From NCBI RefSeq assembly GCF_011752565.1, contig NZ_VWXK01000025.1, positions 26,967 to 90,966 of the forward strand: a DNA stretch of 64,000 bases, in the 5' to 3' direction. Of the stretch, positions 7,801-16,557 are shown in pieces (position 1 is the stretch's first letter; every line of letters starts with the position of its first letter). The position numbers were made by a program, and so were the translations under genes. The notes under the pieces are model-generated. The model saw only the letters and a list, made by a program, of their open reading frames with translations. It was not told the origin of the DNA and ran no database searches. This DNA comes from Pantoea sp. Ap-967. GTDB lineage: Bacteria > Pseudomonadota > Gammaproteobacteria > Pseudomonadales > Pseudomonadaceae.

Positions 7801-9954
7801 GTGCCTGCCCTTCTGCGTTGCCTTGCCCTGCTGCTGTTGCTGTTCATCGCCCCCGTCCAGGCCGCGGGCCTGCCTGGCCTGCTGGGTTCGACCACGCCCG
7901 CCCAACCCGAAGCCAGCGAGCCCCTGGGCAAATCGCTGGACGAGGTGATCAAGAACCTTGAGAACGACCAGCAACGCGCCAGGCTGCTGGCCGACCTGAA
8001 GAAACTGCGCGACGCCACCAAGCAATCGCAACCCAGCGTCGAGCAAGGCGTGCTCGGCCTGATCGGCGGCGCCCTGCATGACTTCGAAAAGCAGTTCAGC
8101 GGCGATGCCAGCCCGTTCTACCGCTGGTCACAGGAAATTGACCAGGCCCAGGCGGAGCTGGCCGAGTTGATCGTGCCGGTGCACCAATGGCCGGCCATTC
8201 TGTTCGGTTTCGCGGCAGTGATCGCGGTGTGGAGCCTGCTGGCCTATGCCTTCAACTGGGTGGGCCACCGCGTGCGGGTGCGCTTCGGCCTCACCGAGGA
8301 ACTGCCCCAGCACCCACGCACCTGGGACCTGTTGCGCTTCGCCCTGCGCAAGCTGGGCCCGTGGCTGGTGGCGCTGATCTTCACCGTGTACCTGAGCTTC
8401 GCCCTGCCGCCCTCGCTGGGCAAGTCGCTGGCCATGGTGCTGGCCTATGCCCTGGTGGTGGGCACCTGCTTCTCGGCCATCTGCGTGATCGCCTTCTCGC
8501 TGCTCGACGGCCCGCACCGCCACCGCGCCCTGCACATCCTGCGCCACCAGGCGTTTCGCCCGCTGTGGTTGATCGGCAGTTTCGCCGCCTTCGGCGAGGC
8601 GATGAGCGACCCGCGCATGCTGGTGGCCCTGGGCACGCACCTGGCCCATGCCCTGGCGACCCTGGCCAACGTGATCGCGGCGCTGTCCTCGGGCTTGTTC
8701 ATCCTGCGCTTCCGCCGGCCCATCGCCCACCTGATCCGCAACCAGCCGCTGTCGCGGCGCCTGACCCGGCGCACGCTGAGCGACACCATCGAGATTCTTG
8801 GCAGCTTCTGGTTCATCCCGGCGCTGATCCTGGTGGCGGTGTCGCTGTTCGCCACCTTCGTCTCCGCCGGCGACACCAGCACCGCCCTGCGCCAATCGCT
8901 GATGTGCACCGTGCTGGTGGTGGTGTGCATGGTGCTCAACGGCCTGGTACGTCGCCACGCCGCCAACCCCAAGCGCGCCGGCAAGCGCCAGGCGGTGTAT
9001 GCCGAGCGCCTGCGCAATTTCGGCTACCTGCTGGTGCACCTGTTCATCTGGCTGGTGTTCATCGAGCTGGGCCTGCGCGTGTGGGGGCTGTCGATGATCG
9101 GCTTTGCCGAGGGCGATGGCCATGAAGTGAGCCTGCGCCTGCTGGGCCTGGCCGGCACGCTGATCGTCGCCTGGCTGGTGTGGATCCTGGCCGACACCGC
9201 CGTGCACCATGCCTTGGTGCGTTCGCGCCGGGGCCTGGCCAACGCCCGTGCGCAAACCATGATGCCGCTGATCCGCAACGTGATGTTCGTGGTGATCTTC
9301 ATCATTGCGGTGATCGTCGCCCTGGCCAACATGGGCATGAACGTCACCCCACTGCTGGCCGGTGCCGGTGTGATCGGCCTGGCCATCGGCTTTGGCGCGC
9401 AGTCGCTGGTAGCCGACCTGATCACCGGGCTGTTCATCATCATCGAGGACTCGCTGGCCATCGACGACTATGTCGACGTAGGCGGCCACCTGGGCACGGT
9501 CGAGGGCCTGACCATTCGCACCGTGCGCCTGCGCGACATCGACGGCATCGTGCACACCATTCCGTTCAGCGAAATCAAGAGCATCAAGAACTACTCGCGC
9601 GAGTTCGGCTATGCGATCTTCCGCGTGGCCATCCCCCACAGCATGAACATCGACCAGGCCATCACGCTGGTGCGCGAGGTGGGGCAGAAGCTGCGCAACG
9701 ACCCGTTGATGCGGCGCAACATCTGGTCGCCGCTGGAGCTGCAGGGGGTGGAGAGCTTCGAGTCGGGGTCGGCGATTCTGCGTGCGCGGTTCAAGACGGC
9801 GCCGATCAAGCAGTGGGAAGTGTCGCGGGCATTCAACCTGGCGCTGAAGCGGCAGCTGGACGAGGCCGGGCTGGATTTGGCCACGCCGCGGTTGTCGGTG
9901 CAGGTGGTGACCGCCGGTGGTGGTGGCATGGCGGATACGGGGTCTTCCAGCTAG
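7801..9954 (+). CDS. large MscS-family mechanosensitive channel (YbiO-like)
   Basis: 717 aa from GTG 7801, with TGAGGT upstream; a signal peptide (LLLLFIAPVQAAG) follows at once. A periplasmic N-terminal region (about 25-130) precedes numerous membrane segments (about 135-510). The MscS core follows: pore helix LLAGAGVIGLAIGFGAQSLV, then the cytoplasmic beta domain with DDYVDVGGHLGTVEGLTIRTVRLRD and an AIFRVAIPHS segment. Architecture and length resemble E. coli YbiO (741 aa), a moderate-conductance osmotic safety valve. Gating and conductance cannot be inferred. Confidence 0.88.
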   Translation: MPALLRCLALLLLLFIAPVQAAGLPGLLGSTTPAQPEASEPLGKSLDEVIKNLENDQQRARLLADLKKLRDATKQSQPSVEQGVLGLIGGALHDFEKQFSGDASPFYRWSQEIDQAQAELAELIVPVHQWPAILFGFAAVIAVWSLLAYAFNWVGHRVRVRFGLTEELPQHPRTWDLLRFALRKLGPWLVALIFTVYLSFALPPSLGKSLAMVLAYALVVGTCFSAICVIAFSLLDGPHRHRALHILRHQAFRPLWLIGSFAAFGEAMSDPRMLVALGTHLAHALATLANVIAALSSGLFILRFRRPIAHLIRNQPLSRRLTRRTLSDTIEILGSFWFIPALILVAVSLFATFVSAGDTSTALRQSLMCTVLVVVCMVLNGLVRRHAANPKRAGKRQAVYAERLRNFGYLLVHLFIWLVFIELGLRVWGLSMIGFAEGDGHEVSLRLLGLAGTLIVAWLVWILADTAVHHALVRSRRGLANARAQTMMPLIRNVMFVVIFIIAVIVALANMGMNVTPLLAGAGVIGLAIGFGAQSLVADLITGLFIIIEDSLAIDDYVDVGGHLGTVEGLTIRTVRLRDIDGIVHTIPFSEIKSIKNYSREFGYAIFRVAIPHSMNIDQAITLVREVGQKLRNDPLMRRNIWSPLELQGVESFESGSAILRARFKTAPIKQWEVSRAFNLALKRQLDEAGLDLATPRLSVQVVTAGGGGMADTGSSS

Positions 9955-9989
9955 GGCCCTCTCGCATTTTCCCCCACTGACGGTAGGCC

Positions 9990-10106
9990 TGGTAGGAGCG
10001 AGCGCAGCTCGCGATGGGCTGCAAAGCAGCCCCAGCATCCTGTGCCGCGAAGCTGAAAACCAGGGGCCGCTGCGCGCCCCATCGCGAGCTGCGCTCGCTC
10101 CTACCA
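9990..10106. repeat. REP pair, GAGCGAGCGCAGCTCGC type, inverted
   Basis: Two inverted copies of a second REP class (GGTAGGAGCGAGCGCAGC / GCTGCGCTCGCTCCTACC) enclosing a palindromic GGGCTGCAAAGCAGCCC and a GGGGCCGCTGCGCGCCCC stem. Similar composite elements occur at 20821, 45810 and 55969. It separates the convergent channel and GntR genes. Confidence 0.85.
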
Positions 10107-10116
10107 AGCCAATCGC

Positions 10117-10830
10117 TCAGCCGGCCTGGGCACGGATACGAATGGCATCGTGCCGCCAATACTCAAGATCACAGTCGATCAAGTGCCCATGCTGGTCGCA
10201 ATTGACCCGGGTGATATGCAGCCCCGCGCTGCCCACCGATACCTTGAGCGCCGCTGCCGCCTCCACCGGCAAGGCGGTCGGCAGGATCTCGAAGCACACC
10301 TGCCCATAGGCGATGCCATACACCCGCCCATAGATCTCGGTCAGCGATCGCGCCAAGTCCTGCTCCAGGATATCGGGAAAGAACGCAGGGTTCAGGTAAT
10401 GCTCGGCGTACAGCACCGCCCGCCCATCGATGCGCCGCAGCCGGCAGATCCGCACCACGCTGGACAACCCCGGCAGCTGCAGGCGCGCGCAGATCGCCGC
10501 CGGGGCCGGTTGCAGGCGGGCCGACAGCAATTCGGTGCTCGCCTCCCGCCCCTGGTCGCGCACCATGGCATGGAAATGGCTGCGCTCGATCAGGTCGTAG
10601 GTCAGGCGCTGGGGCGCGACGAACCAGCCGCGCCGCTCCTCGCGGTAGATCAACCCCTGGGCCTCCAGCTGCACCAGCGCCTCGCGCAGGGTGATGCGCG
10701 TGGTATCGAATACCTCGCTAAGCTTGCGTTCGGCGGGCAACTTGCCACCCGGCGCCAGCAGGCCGTGCTCGATCTGCTCCTGCAGGGCATGGCAGATGGC
10801 TGTTACCGCACGCGGGGGCGTCGACTGCAT
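10117..10830 (-). CDS. GntR-family regulator, HutC/UTRA subfamily
   Basis: 237 aa from ATG 10830 (AGGTA seven bases upstream). The N-terminal winged helix-turn-helix spans about residues 8-75, with LPAERKLSEVFDTTRITLREAL being the usual GntR recognition region. A C-terminal UTRA ligand domain spans about 90-235 (VVRICRLRRIDGRAVLYAEHYL, ending DCDLEYWRHDAIRI). It is divergent from the uptake operon beginning at 11148 and so probably controls it, as PhnR- or HutC-type regulators do for adjacent transport genes. A perfect palindrome at 10846-10859 is a candidate operator. Effector unknown. Confidence 0.88.
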   Translation of the reverse strand: MQSTPPRAVTAICHALQEQIEHGLLAPGGKLPAERKLSEVFDTTRITLREALVQLEAQGLIYREERRGWFVAPQRLTYDLIERSHFHAMVRDQGREASTELLSARLQPAPAAICARLQLPGLSSVVRICRLRRIDGRAVLYAEHYLNPAFFPDILEQDLARSLTEIYGRVYGIAYGQVCFEILPTALPVEAAAALKVSVGSAGLHITRVNCDQHGHLIDCDLEYWRHDAIRIRAQAG

Positions 10831-10845
10831 CAAAAGGTTACCTAT

Positions 10846-10859
10846 CTGGACTAGTCCAG
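10846..10859. promoter_or_regulatory. candidate GntR/UTRA operator, perfect 14-bp palindrome
   Basis: CTGGACTAGTCCAG is a perfect palindrome 16 bases upstream of the GntR start codon. It resembles known HutC/DasR-type sites centred on CTAG with TGG/CCA arms. A weaker relative, TGACCTAGACCA, lies at 11069-11080 before the divergent operon. Confidence 0.55.
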
Positions 10860-11147
10860 CCCCAAAACGGGGCCTGTGGAGAATAGTGCAAGCCTAGGCA
10901 GGGCTGATGAACATCCTGTGACAAAGGCCTGGGCAGGCCTTGCCAGAAACGCGCCAAGCCAGCAAAGCCGGGGCAAGCAGGTGGTCTACGCTGTAGTTTC
11001 AGGGCCAGCCGTGGCCTTGCCCAACATCAAACTGTCACGCAAGCGGCCTACCTTGGCTCAAGCTTTGCTGACCTAGACCACGGTCACCCCTCACCGGCTT
11101 CACCTATAACAACGATCGCTAAAGGCATCCCATTCAAGGAGCTTCGG
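10860..11147. other. divergent intergenic region of the uptake locus
   Basis: No convincing reading frame. It must hold the promoters of the uptake operon and probably part of the GntR promoter. A candidate second operator half-match sits at 11069-11080, about 70 bases before the binding-protein gene. No clear -35/-10 pair could be assigned. Confidence 0.5.
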
Positions 11148-12212
11148 ATGAAAAAGTTGTTCATGGCGTCACTGCTCGGCTCGGCCATCACCCTGTGCAC
11201 CTCGGCCATGGCCGCCGGCCCCGACCTCAAGGCCCTGGAAGACGCCGCCCGCAAGGAAGGCAACGTCAACAGCGTGGGCATGCCCGATGCCTGGGCCAAC
11301 TGGAAAGGCACCTGGGACGACCTGGCCAGCAAATACGGCCTCAAGCACAGCGACACCGACATGAGCTCGGCCCAGGAAATCGCCAAGTTCGAAGCCGAGA
11401 AGGACAACGCCAGCGCCGACATCGGCGACGTGGGCGCAGCCTTTGGCCCGATTGCCGCGAGCAAGGGCGTGACCCAGCCGTACAAGCCCAGCACCTGGGA
11501 CCAAGTGCCTGAATGGGCCAAGGACAAGGACGGCCATTGGGCACTGGCCTATACCGGCACCATCGCCTTCATCATCAACAAGGACCTGGTCAAGGAAGGC
11601 GACCGCCCGAGCAGCTGGCACGACCTGGAAAAAGGCAAGTACAAGGTCGCCATCGGCGACGTCGGTACTGCCGCCCAGGCGGCCAACGGGGTACTGGCCG
11701 CGGCCATCGCCTACAAGGGCAGCGAGAGCAACATAGAGCCTGGCCTGCAGCTGTTCACCAAGCTGGCCCAGCAGAAGCGCCTGTCGCTGGCCAACCCAAC
11801 CATCCAGACCCTGGAAAAGGGTGAAGTGGAAGTGGGCGTGGTGTGGGACTTCAACGGCCTGAGCTACCGCGAGCAGATCGACCCGAAACGCTTCGAAGTG
11901 CTGATTCCGTCCGACGGTTCGGTGATTTCCGGCTATACCACGGTGATCAACAAGTACGCCAAGCACCCGAACGCGGCCAAGCTGACCCGTGAATATATCT
12001 TCAGCGATGCCGGGCAGATCAACCTGGCCAAGGGGCATGCGCGGCCGATTCGTGCCGAGCACCTGAAGCTGCCGGAGGACGTGCAGGCCAAGCTGCTGCC
12101 CAACGCGCAGTACAAGGCGGCGCAGCCGATCAAGGATGCTGCCGCCTGGGAGGCCACTTCCAAGGCCCTGCCGCAGAAGTGGCAGGAGCAGGTAATCATC
12201 GAGATGGAATGA
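11148..12212 (+). CDS. ABC transporter periplasmic substrate-binding protein
   Basis: 354 aa, ATG 11148 with AAGGAG upstream. A signal peptide (MKKLFMASLLGSAITLCTSAMA-AG) is followed by a type 2 periplasmic binding fold of the family 1/iron-polyamine-phosphonate group: GNVNSVGMPDAWANWKG, a SADIGDVGAAFGPIA strand and a GEVEVGVVWDFNGLSY hinge. It is the first gene of a six-gene operon with two permeases and an ATPase. The genes for two phosphate-ester hydrolases in the same operon suggest an organophosphorus ligand such as a phosphonate or phosphodiester; this is inference. Confidence 0.9.
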   Translation: MKKLFMASLLGSAITLCTSAMAAGPDLKALEDAARKEGNVNSVGMPDAWANWKGTWDDLASKYGLKHSDTDMSSAQEIAKFEAEKDNASADIGDVGAAFGPIAASKGVTQPYKPSTWDQVPEWAKDKDGHWALAYTGTIAFIINKDLVKEGDRPSSWHDLEKGKYKVAIGDVGTAAQAANGVLAAAIAYKGSESNIEPGLQLFTKLAQQKRLSLANPTIQTLEKGEVEVGVVWDFNGLSYREQIDPKRFEVLIPSDGSVISGYTTVINKYAKHPNAAKLTREYIFSDAGQINLAKGHARPIRAEHLKLPEDVQAKLLPNAQYKAAQPIKDAAAWEATSKALPQKWQEQVIIEME

Positions 12213-12214
12213 TA

Positions 12215-12297
12215 GCGAGGGCTACGCCCTCGTTCGCGGGGCAAGCCCGCTCCTACAGGTTGCGCGCTGTAGGAGCGGGCTTGCCCCGCGAAAGAGC
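12215..12297. repeat. REP pair, inverted, inside the uptake operon
   Basis: Two opposite REP units (GGGGCAAGCCCGCTCC and GGAGCGGGCTTGCCCC) plus a GCGAGGGCTACGCCCTCG stem lie between the binding-protein gene and the next gene. Such an element can stabilise the upstream mRNA and give the binding protein higher expression than the membrane parts. Confidence 0.85.
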
Positions 12298-12323
12298 CAA
12301 CGCGGTTCAAGACTGGAGCCACC

Positions 12324-13130
12324 ATGCATCACAACGTCATCCTGGTCCTGCTCGACGGCCTCAACTACCAGGTCGCCCACCACGCCATGGGCCACCTGCA
12401 CGCCTACGTCGAGGCCGACCGCGCCGCACTGTACCGCGTGGAGTGCGAATTGCCGTCGCTGTCGCGCCCACTGTACGAGTGCATCCTCACCGGGGTGCCG
12501 CCCATCGACAGCGGCATCGTGCACAACAACGTCAACCGCCTGTCCAACCAGCGCAGCGTGTTCCACTACGCCCGCGAGGCCAACCTGGGCACTGCGGCGG
12601 CGGCCTACCACTGGATGAGCGAGCTGTACAACCGCTCGCCCTTCGACCCCCAGCGCGACCGCCATACCCACGCGCCGAAGCTGCCGATTCAGCACGGCCT
12701 GTTCTACTGGGACGACCGCTACCCCGACTCGCACCTGCTGGCCGACGGCGAATACCTGCGCCGCCGCCACGCACCGAACTTCCTGCTGGTACACCCGATG
12801 AGCATCGACGACATCGGCCACCGCCACGGCCTGGACAGCAGCCAGTACCGCAACGCCGCGCGCAGTGTCGATATCTTGCTGGCCGACTACCTGCCGCGCT
12901 GGCTCGAAGAGGGTTACCAGGTGCTGGTAACCGCCGACCACGGCATGAACAACGACCGTTCGCACAATGGCCTGCTGGCCGAGGAACGCGAGGTGCCGTT
13001 GTTCGTGTTCGGCGACGCATTCAGCCTGGACCCGGCCGCCAAGCCGCTGCAAACCGAGCTGTGCGGCACCATCTGCGAGCTGCTGGGCGCGGCCCACGAC
13101 AAGTCGTTCTGCCGGGAGCTGCTCAAGTGA
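12324..13130 (+). CDS. alkaline-phosphatase-superfamily phosphodiesterase/pyrophosphatase-like enzyme
   Basis: 268 aa, ATG 12324 with TGGAG upstream. The type I phosphodiesterase/nucleotide pyrophosphatase layout is visible: first metal Asp in VLLDGLN (residue 10), candidate Ser nucleophile in ELPSLSRPLYE, then the DDIGHRHG and TADHGMNN metal-binding blocks. There is no signal peptide, so it should act in the cytoplasm on an imported substrate. The gene sits between a binding protein and its permease, and its TGA overlaps the permease GTG. Phosphonoacetate hydrolase and glycerophosphodiesterase are relatives; substrate unknown. Confidence 0.8.
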   Translation: MHHNVILVLLDGLNYQVAHHAMGHLHAYVEADRAALYRVECELPSLSRPLYECILTGVPPIDSGIVHNNVNRLSNQRSVFHYAREANLGTAAAAYHWMSELYNRSPFDPQRDRHTHAPKLPIQHGLFYWDDRYPDSHLLADGEYLRRRHAPNFLLVHPMSIDDIGHRHGLDSSQYRNAARSVDILLADYLPRWLEEGYQVLVTADHGMNNDRSHNGLLAEEREVPLFVFGDAFSLDPAAKPLQTELCGTICELLGAAHDKSFCRELLK

Positions 13131-13978
13131 CGCCTCCCAACAGCAACCGCCCGCGCGGCCGCTACCTGGCCCTGCTGTGCCTGCTGCCGTTCGCCGTGTT
13201 CTTCGTGATCTTCCAGATCGCCCCGCTGGCCTGGGTGGCGGTCAACAGCCTGCAGTCAGGCGGTGCCTGGGGCCTGGACAACTTCAGCAAGGTGTTCGCC
13301 TCGAAGTTCTACTTGCAGGCGCTGCAACGCAGCTTGGAAATCAGCTTCTGGTCGAGCCTGTTCGGCATCGTCATCGCCACCCTGGGCGCCTATTCGCTGC
13401 GCCAGGTGGACTCGAAACTGCGCGACTTCGTCAGCGCCTTCGCCAACATGACCAGTAACTTTGCCGGGGTGCCGCTGGCCTTCGCCTTCATCATCCTGCT
13501 CGGCTTCAACGGCGCCTTGACCCTGCTGCTCAAGGAGGTGGGCCTGCTCGAAGACTTCAGCATCTATTCCAAGAGCGGCCTGATCCTGGTGTACACCTAC
13601 TTCCAGATCCCCCTTGGCGTGCTGTTGCTGTACCCAGCCTTCGACGCCCTGCGCGAAGACTGGCGCGAGTCGGCCGCACTGCTGGGCGCCAGCCACTGGC
13701 AGTTCTGGCGGCACATCGGCCTGCCGGTGCTGGCCCCGGCGCTGCTCGGCACCTTCGTCATCCTGCTGGCCAATGCCCTGGGCGCCTACGCCACCGTGTA
13801 CGCCCTGACCACCGGCAACTTCAACGTGCTGCCGATCCGCATCGCGGGCCTGGTGGCAGGTGACATCAGCCTCGACCCAAACCTGGCCAGCGCTCTGGCG
13901 ATGGTGCTGGTGGGCCTGATGACGCTGGTGACGGTGATTCATCAATGGCTGCTCAAGAGGAGCTACCATGCGCGTTGA
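13127..13978 (+). CDS. ABC transporter inner-membrane permease 1
   Basis: 283 aa from GTG 13127, which overlaps the TGA of the upstream gene; this start is supported by the overlap and by the N-terminal sequence, Arg-rich and then hydrophobic. Six membrane segments are expected, with the conserved cytoplasmic loop EAA-like region in WRESAALLGASHWQFWRHIGLPVLAPAL (about residues 183-205). It would form the channel with the next permease. Its stop overlaps the following start by 11 bases. Confidence 0.88.
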   Translation: MTPPNSNRPRGRYLALLCLLPFAVFFVIFQIAPLAWVAVNSLQSGGAWGLDNFSKVFASKFYLQALQRSLEISFWSSLFGIVIATLGAYSLRQVDSKLRDFVSAFANMTSNFAGVPLAFAFIILLGFNGALTLLLKEVGLLEDFSIYSKSGLILVYTYFQIPLGVLLLYPAFDALREDWRESAALLGASHWQFWRHIGLPVLAPALLGTFVILLANALGAYATVYALTTGNFNVLPIRIAGLVAGDISLDPNLASALAMVLVGLMTLVTVIHQWLLKRSYHAR

Positions 13979-14762
13979 AACGTCCTCTGCCGGGCTCTAC
14001 CACCGGCTGGTGGTGTACCTGCTGTTCCTGATCCTGCTGCTGCCGCTGGCCGGCACCCTGCTCTACTCGCTGGCCACCAGCTGGTCGGCCAGCCTGCTGC
14101 CCAGCGGCCTGACCTTCAAGTGGTACATCGCGCTGTGGAGCGAGCCGCGCTTCCTGGCGGCGTTCGGCCAGTCGCTGTTGGTGTGCGTGGGTGCGCTGGT
14201 GCTGTCGGTGGTGCTGATCCTGCCACTCTTGTTCGTGGTGCACTACCACTTCCCCAAGCTCGATGCGCTTATGAACATCCTGATCCTGCTGCCGTTCGCG
14301 GTGCCGCCGGTGGTGTCGTCGGTGGGCCTGCTGCAGCTCTACGGCAGCGGCCCGATGGCCATGGTCGGCACGCCGTGGATCCTGATCGGCTGCTACTTCA
14401 CCATCGCCCTGCCGTTCATGTACCGGGCGATCACCAACAACCTGCAGGCGATCAACCTGCGCGACCTGATGGACGCCGCCCAGCTGCTGGGCGCCAGTAC
14501 CTGGCAGGCAGCGCTGCTGGTGGTGTTGCCGAACCTGCGCAAGGGGCTGATGGTGGCGTTGCTGCTGTCGTTCTCGTTCCTGTTCGGCGAGTTCGTGTTC
14601 GCCAACCTGCTGGTGGGCACCCGCTACGAAACCCTGCAGGTGTACCTGAACAACATGCGCAACAGCAGCGGCCACTTCAACAGCGCCCTGGTGATCTCCT
14701 ATTTCGCCTTCGTGCTGGTGCTGACCTGGGTCGCCAACCGCCTGAACAAGGACACCCCCTGA
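13968..14762 (+). CDS. ABC transporter inner-membrane permease 2
   Basis: 264 aa, ATG 13968 inside the end of permease 1 and preceded by AGAGGAG. Six hydrophobic segments are apparent; the coupling-loop motif is LMDAAQLLGASTWQAALLVVLP at about residues 167-185. Partner of permease 1 in a heterodimeric channel of the thiamine/iron/phosphonate-like import family. Overlaps place it in one transcription unit with the ATPase gene two bases downstream. Confidence 0.9.
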   Translation: MRVETSSAGLYHRLVVYLLFLILLLPLAGTLLYSLATSWSASLLPSGLTFKWYIALWSEPRFLAAFGQSLLVCVGALVLSVVLILPLLFVVHYHFPKLDALMNILILLPFAVPPVVSSVGLLQLYGSGPMAMVGTPWILIGCYFTIALPFMYRAITNNLQAINLRDLMDAAQLLGASTWQAALLVVLPNLRKGLMVALLLSFSFLFGEFVFANLLVGTRYETLQVYLNNMRNSSGHFNSALVISYFAFVLVLTWVANRLNKDTP

Positions 14763-14763
14763 G

Positions 14764-15753
14764 ATGAGCTTCGTCAGCGTCCAGAACCTGCAGAAAAGCT
14801 ACGCCGGCAGCCCGGTGTTCGAAAACATCGACTGCCACATCGAACGCGGCGAGTTCGTTACCCTGCTCGGCCCTTCCGGCTGCGGCAAGTCCACCCTGCT
14901 GCGCTGCATTGCCGGGCTGACCCCGGTCGATGGCGGCAAGATTTTGCTCGATGGCCAGGACATCGTGCCGCTCAGCCCGCAAAAGCGCGGCATTGGCATG
15001 GTGTTCCAGAGCTACGCCCTGTTCCCCAACATGACCGTGGAGCAGAACGTTGCCTTTGGCCTGCGCATGCAGAAGGTCAAGGCCCAGGAGAGCCAGGCGC
15101 GCGTGCGCGAGGCGTTGGAGCTGGTGGAACTGGGCAGTTTCGCCGGGCGCTACCCGCACCAGTTGTCCGGTGGCCAGTGCCAGCGCGTGGCCTTGGCCCG
15201 CTCGCTGGTGACCCGCCCGCGCCTGCTGTTGCTCGACGAGCCGCTGTCGGCACTGGATGCGCGCATTCGCAAGCACCTGCGCGAGCAGATTCGCGCCATC
15301 CAGCGTGAGCTGGGGCTGACCACCATTTTCGTCACCCACGACCAGGAAGAGGCGCTGACCATGTCTGACCGTATCTTCTTGATGAACCAGGGGCGCATCG
15401 TTCAGAGTGGCGATGCCGAAACCCTCTACACGGCGCCCGTCGACCTGTTCGCGGCGGGCTTTATCGGTAACTACAACCTGCTCGACGCCGACGCGGCCAG
15501 CCGCCTGCTGCAGCGCCCGGTCAGCAGCCGCCTGGCGATCCGCCCGGAATCGATCACCCTGGGCATCAACGGCGACCTGGATGCCGAGGTGCGCAGCCAC
15601 AGCCTGCTCGGCAACGTGATCCGTTACCGGGTGCACGTGCGTGAAGTGGAACTGGTGGTCGACGTGCTCAACCGCTCGGCACAAGACCTGCACGCCGATG
15701 GCCAGCGGGTATCCTTGTCGATCGACCCCACGGCGCTGCGGGAAGTAGCCTAA
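14764..15753 (+). CDS. ABC transporter ATP-binding protein
   Basis: 329 aa. Walker A GPSGCGKST (about residues 37-45), Q-loop MVFQSYALFPNM, signature LSGGQCQRVALARS, Walker B LLLLDEPLSALD and the switch THDQEEAL are all intact. A C-terminal TOBE-like domain (about 240-329, IRPESITLG and LLGNVIRYRVHVR) is typical of importers of the putrescine/iron/phosphonate group. It powers the two permeases encoded upstream and begins one base after the second permease stop. Confidence 0.93.
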   Translation: MSFVSVQNLQKSYAGSPVFENIDCHIERGEFVTLLGPSGCGKSTLLRCIAGLTPVDGGKILLDGQDIVPLSPQKRGIGMVFQSYALFPNMTVEQNVAFGLRMQKVKAQESQARVREALELVELGSFAGRYPHQLSGGQCQRVALARSLVTRPRLLLLDEPLSALDARIRKHLREQIRAIQRELGLTTIFVTHDQEEALTMSDRIFLMNQGRIVQSGDAETLYTAPVDLFAAGFIGNYNLLDADAASRLLQRPVSSRLAIRPESITLGINGDLDAEVRSHSLLGNVIRYRVHVREVELVVDVLNRSAQDLHADGQRVSLSIDPTALREVA

Positions 15754-15767
15754 GGAGCTTACACACG

Positions 15768-16421
15768 ATGGCACTGGCAATTTTCGATCTGGACGAAACC
15801 TTGATCCACGGCGACTGCGCGTCGCTGTGGAGCGAGCAGATGGCCCGCCTGGGCTGGGTCGACGGCAAGGACTTCCTGCGCCGCGACCATGAGCTGATGG
15901 AGGCCTACGGCAGGGGCCACCTGCAGATGGAGGAGTACATGGCCTTCAGCCTGGAACCGATTGCCGGGCGCACCCTGGAAGAAGTCGAGCACCTGGTGGA
16001 GCCGTGGGTGGAAGATGTGATCGAGCCGATCATCTACGGCGACGCCTGCCGCTGCATCGCCGAGCATCGCCAGCGGGGTGACCGGGTCTTGGTCATTTCG
16101 GCCAGCGGCACCCACCTGGTAGGGCCGATTGCGGCGCGCCTGGGGGTGGATGAATACCTGGCGATCGAGCTGGAGGCGGTGAACGGGGTGTACACCGGCA
16201 GGACCCATGGGGTGCTGACCTACCGCGAAGGCAAGATCACCCGCTTGCTGGAATGGCTGGACCAGGAGCAGGAGAACCTGGAGGGTGCGAGTTTCTATTC
16301 CGATTCGCGCAATGATTTGCCGCTGTTGCTGAAGGTGGATCACCCTTATGCGGTGAACCCTGATGCGGTGCTGCGCGAGCATGCCCAGACCAATGGCTGG
16401 CCGATTCTGAGCTGGGCTTAA
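15768..16421 (+). CDS. HAD-IB (phosphoserine phosphatase-like) hydrolase
   Basis: 217 aa, ATG 15768 with AAGGAG upstream. HAD motif I is FDLDETL (nucleophile Asp8), motif II VISASGTH, and motif IV YSDSRNDLPLL. The alpha-helical cap between motif I and II marks subclass IB, which acts on small phosphate monoesters. As last gene of the uptake operon it could release phosphate from the product of the phosphodiesterase-like enzyme at 12324, giving a two-step import and dephosphorylation pathway. No neighbour identifies the substrate. Confidence 0.85.
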   Translation: MALAIFDLDETLIHGDCASLWSEQMARLGWVDGKDFLRRDHELMEAYGRGHLQMEEYMAFSLEPIAGRTLEEVEHLVEPWVEDVIEPIIYGDACRCIAEHRQRGDRVLVISASGTHLVGPIAARLGVDEYLAIELEAVNGVYTGRTHGVLTYREGKITRLLEWLDQEQENLEGASFYSDSRNDLPLLLKVDHPYAVNPDAVLREHAQTNGWPILSWA

Positions 16422-16440
16422 AGCTTTGCGTGGGCTGTAC

Positions 16441-16550
16441 CGGCCTCTTCGCGGGCAAGCCCGCTCCTACAGGATAGCGGCAAGCCCGAGCAATCCCTTT
16501 ACCTGTAGGAGCGGCGGTGCGGCGACCCGACTTGCCCCGCGAAGAGGCCA
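16441..16550. repeat. REP pair with one modified unit
   Basis: A regular GCGGGCAAGCCCGC unit is followed by an inverted one in which the centre carries extra bases (GCGGCGGTGCGGCGACCCGA) before CTTGCCCCGCGAAGAGG. It lies between convergent genes and may serve as terminator. Confidence 0.75.
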
Positions 16551-16557
16551 GCCCTGC

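Noticed and set aside
8128..10107. A 659-codon open frame opposite the MscS-family gene
   Set aside because: Shadow of a strong coding gene; starts inside a REP pair.
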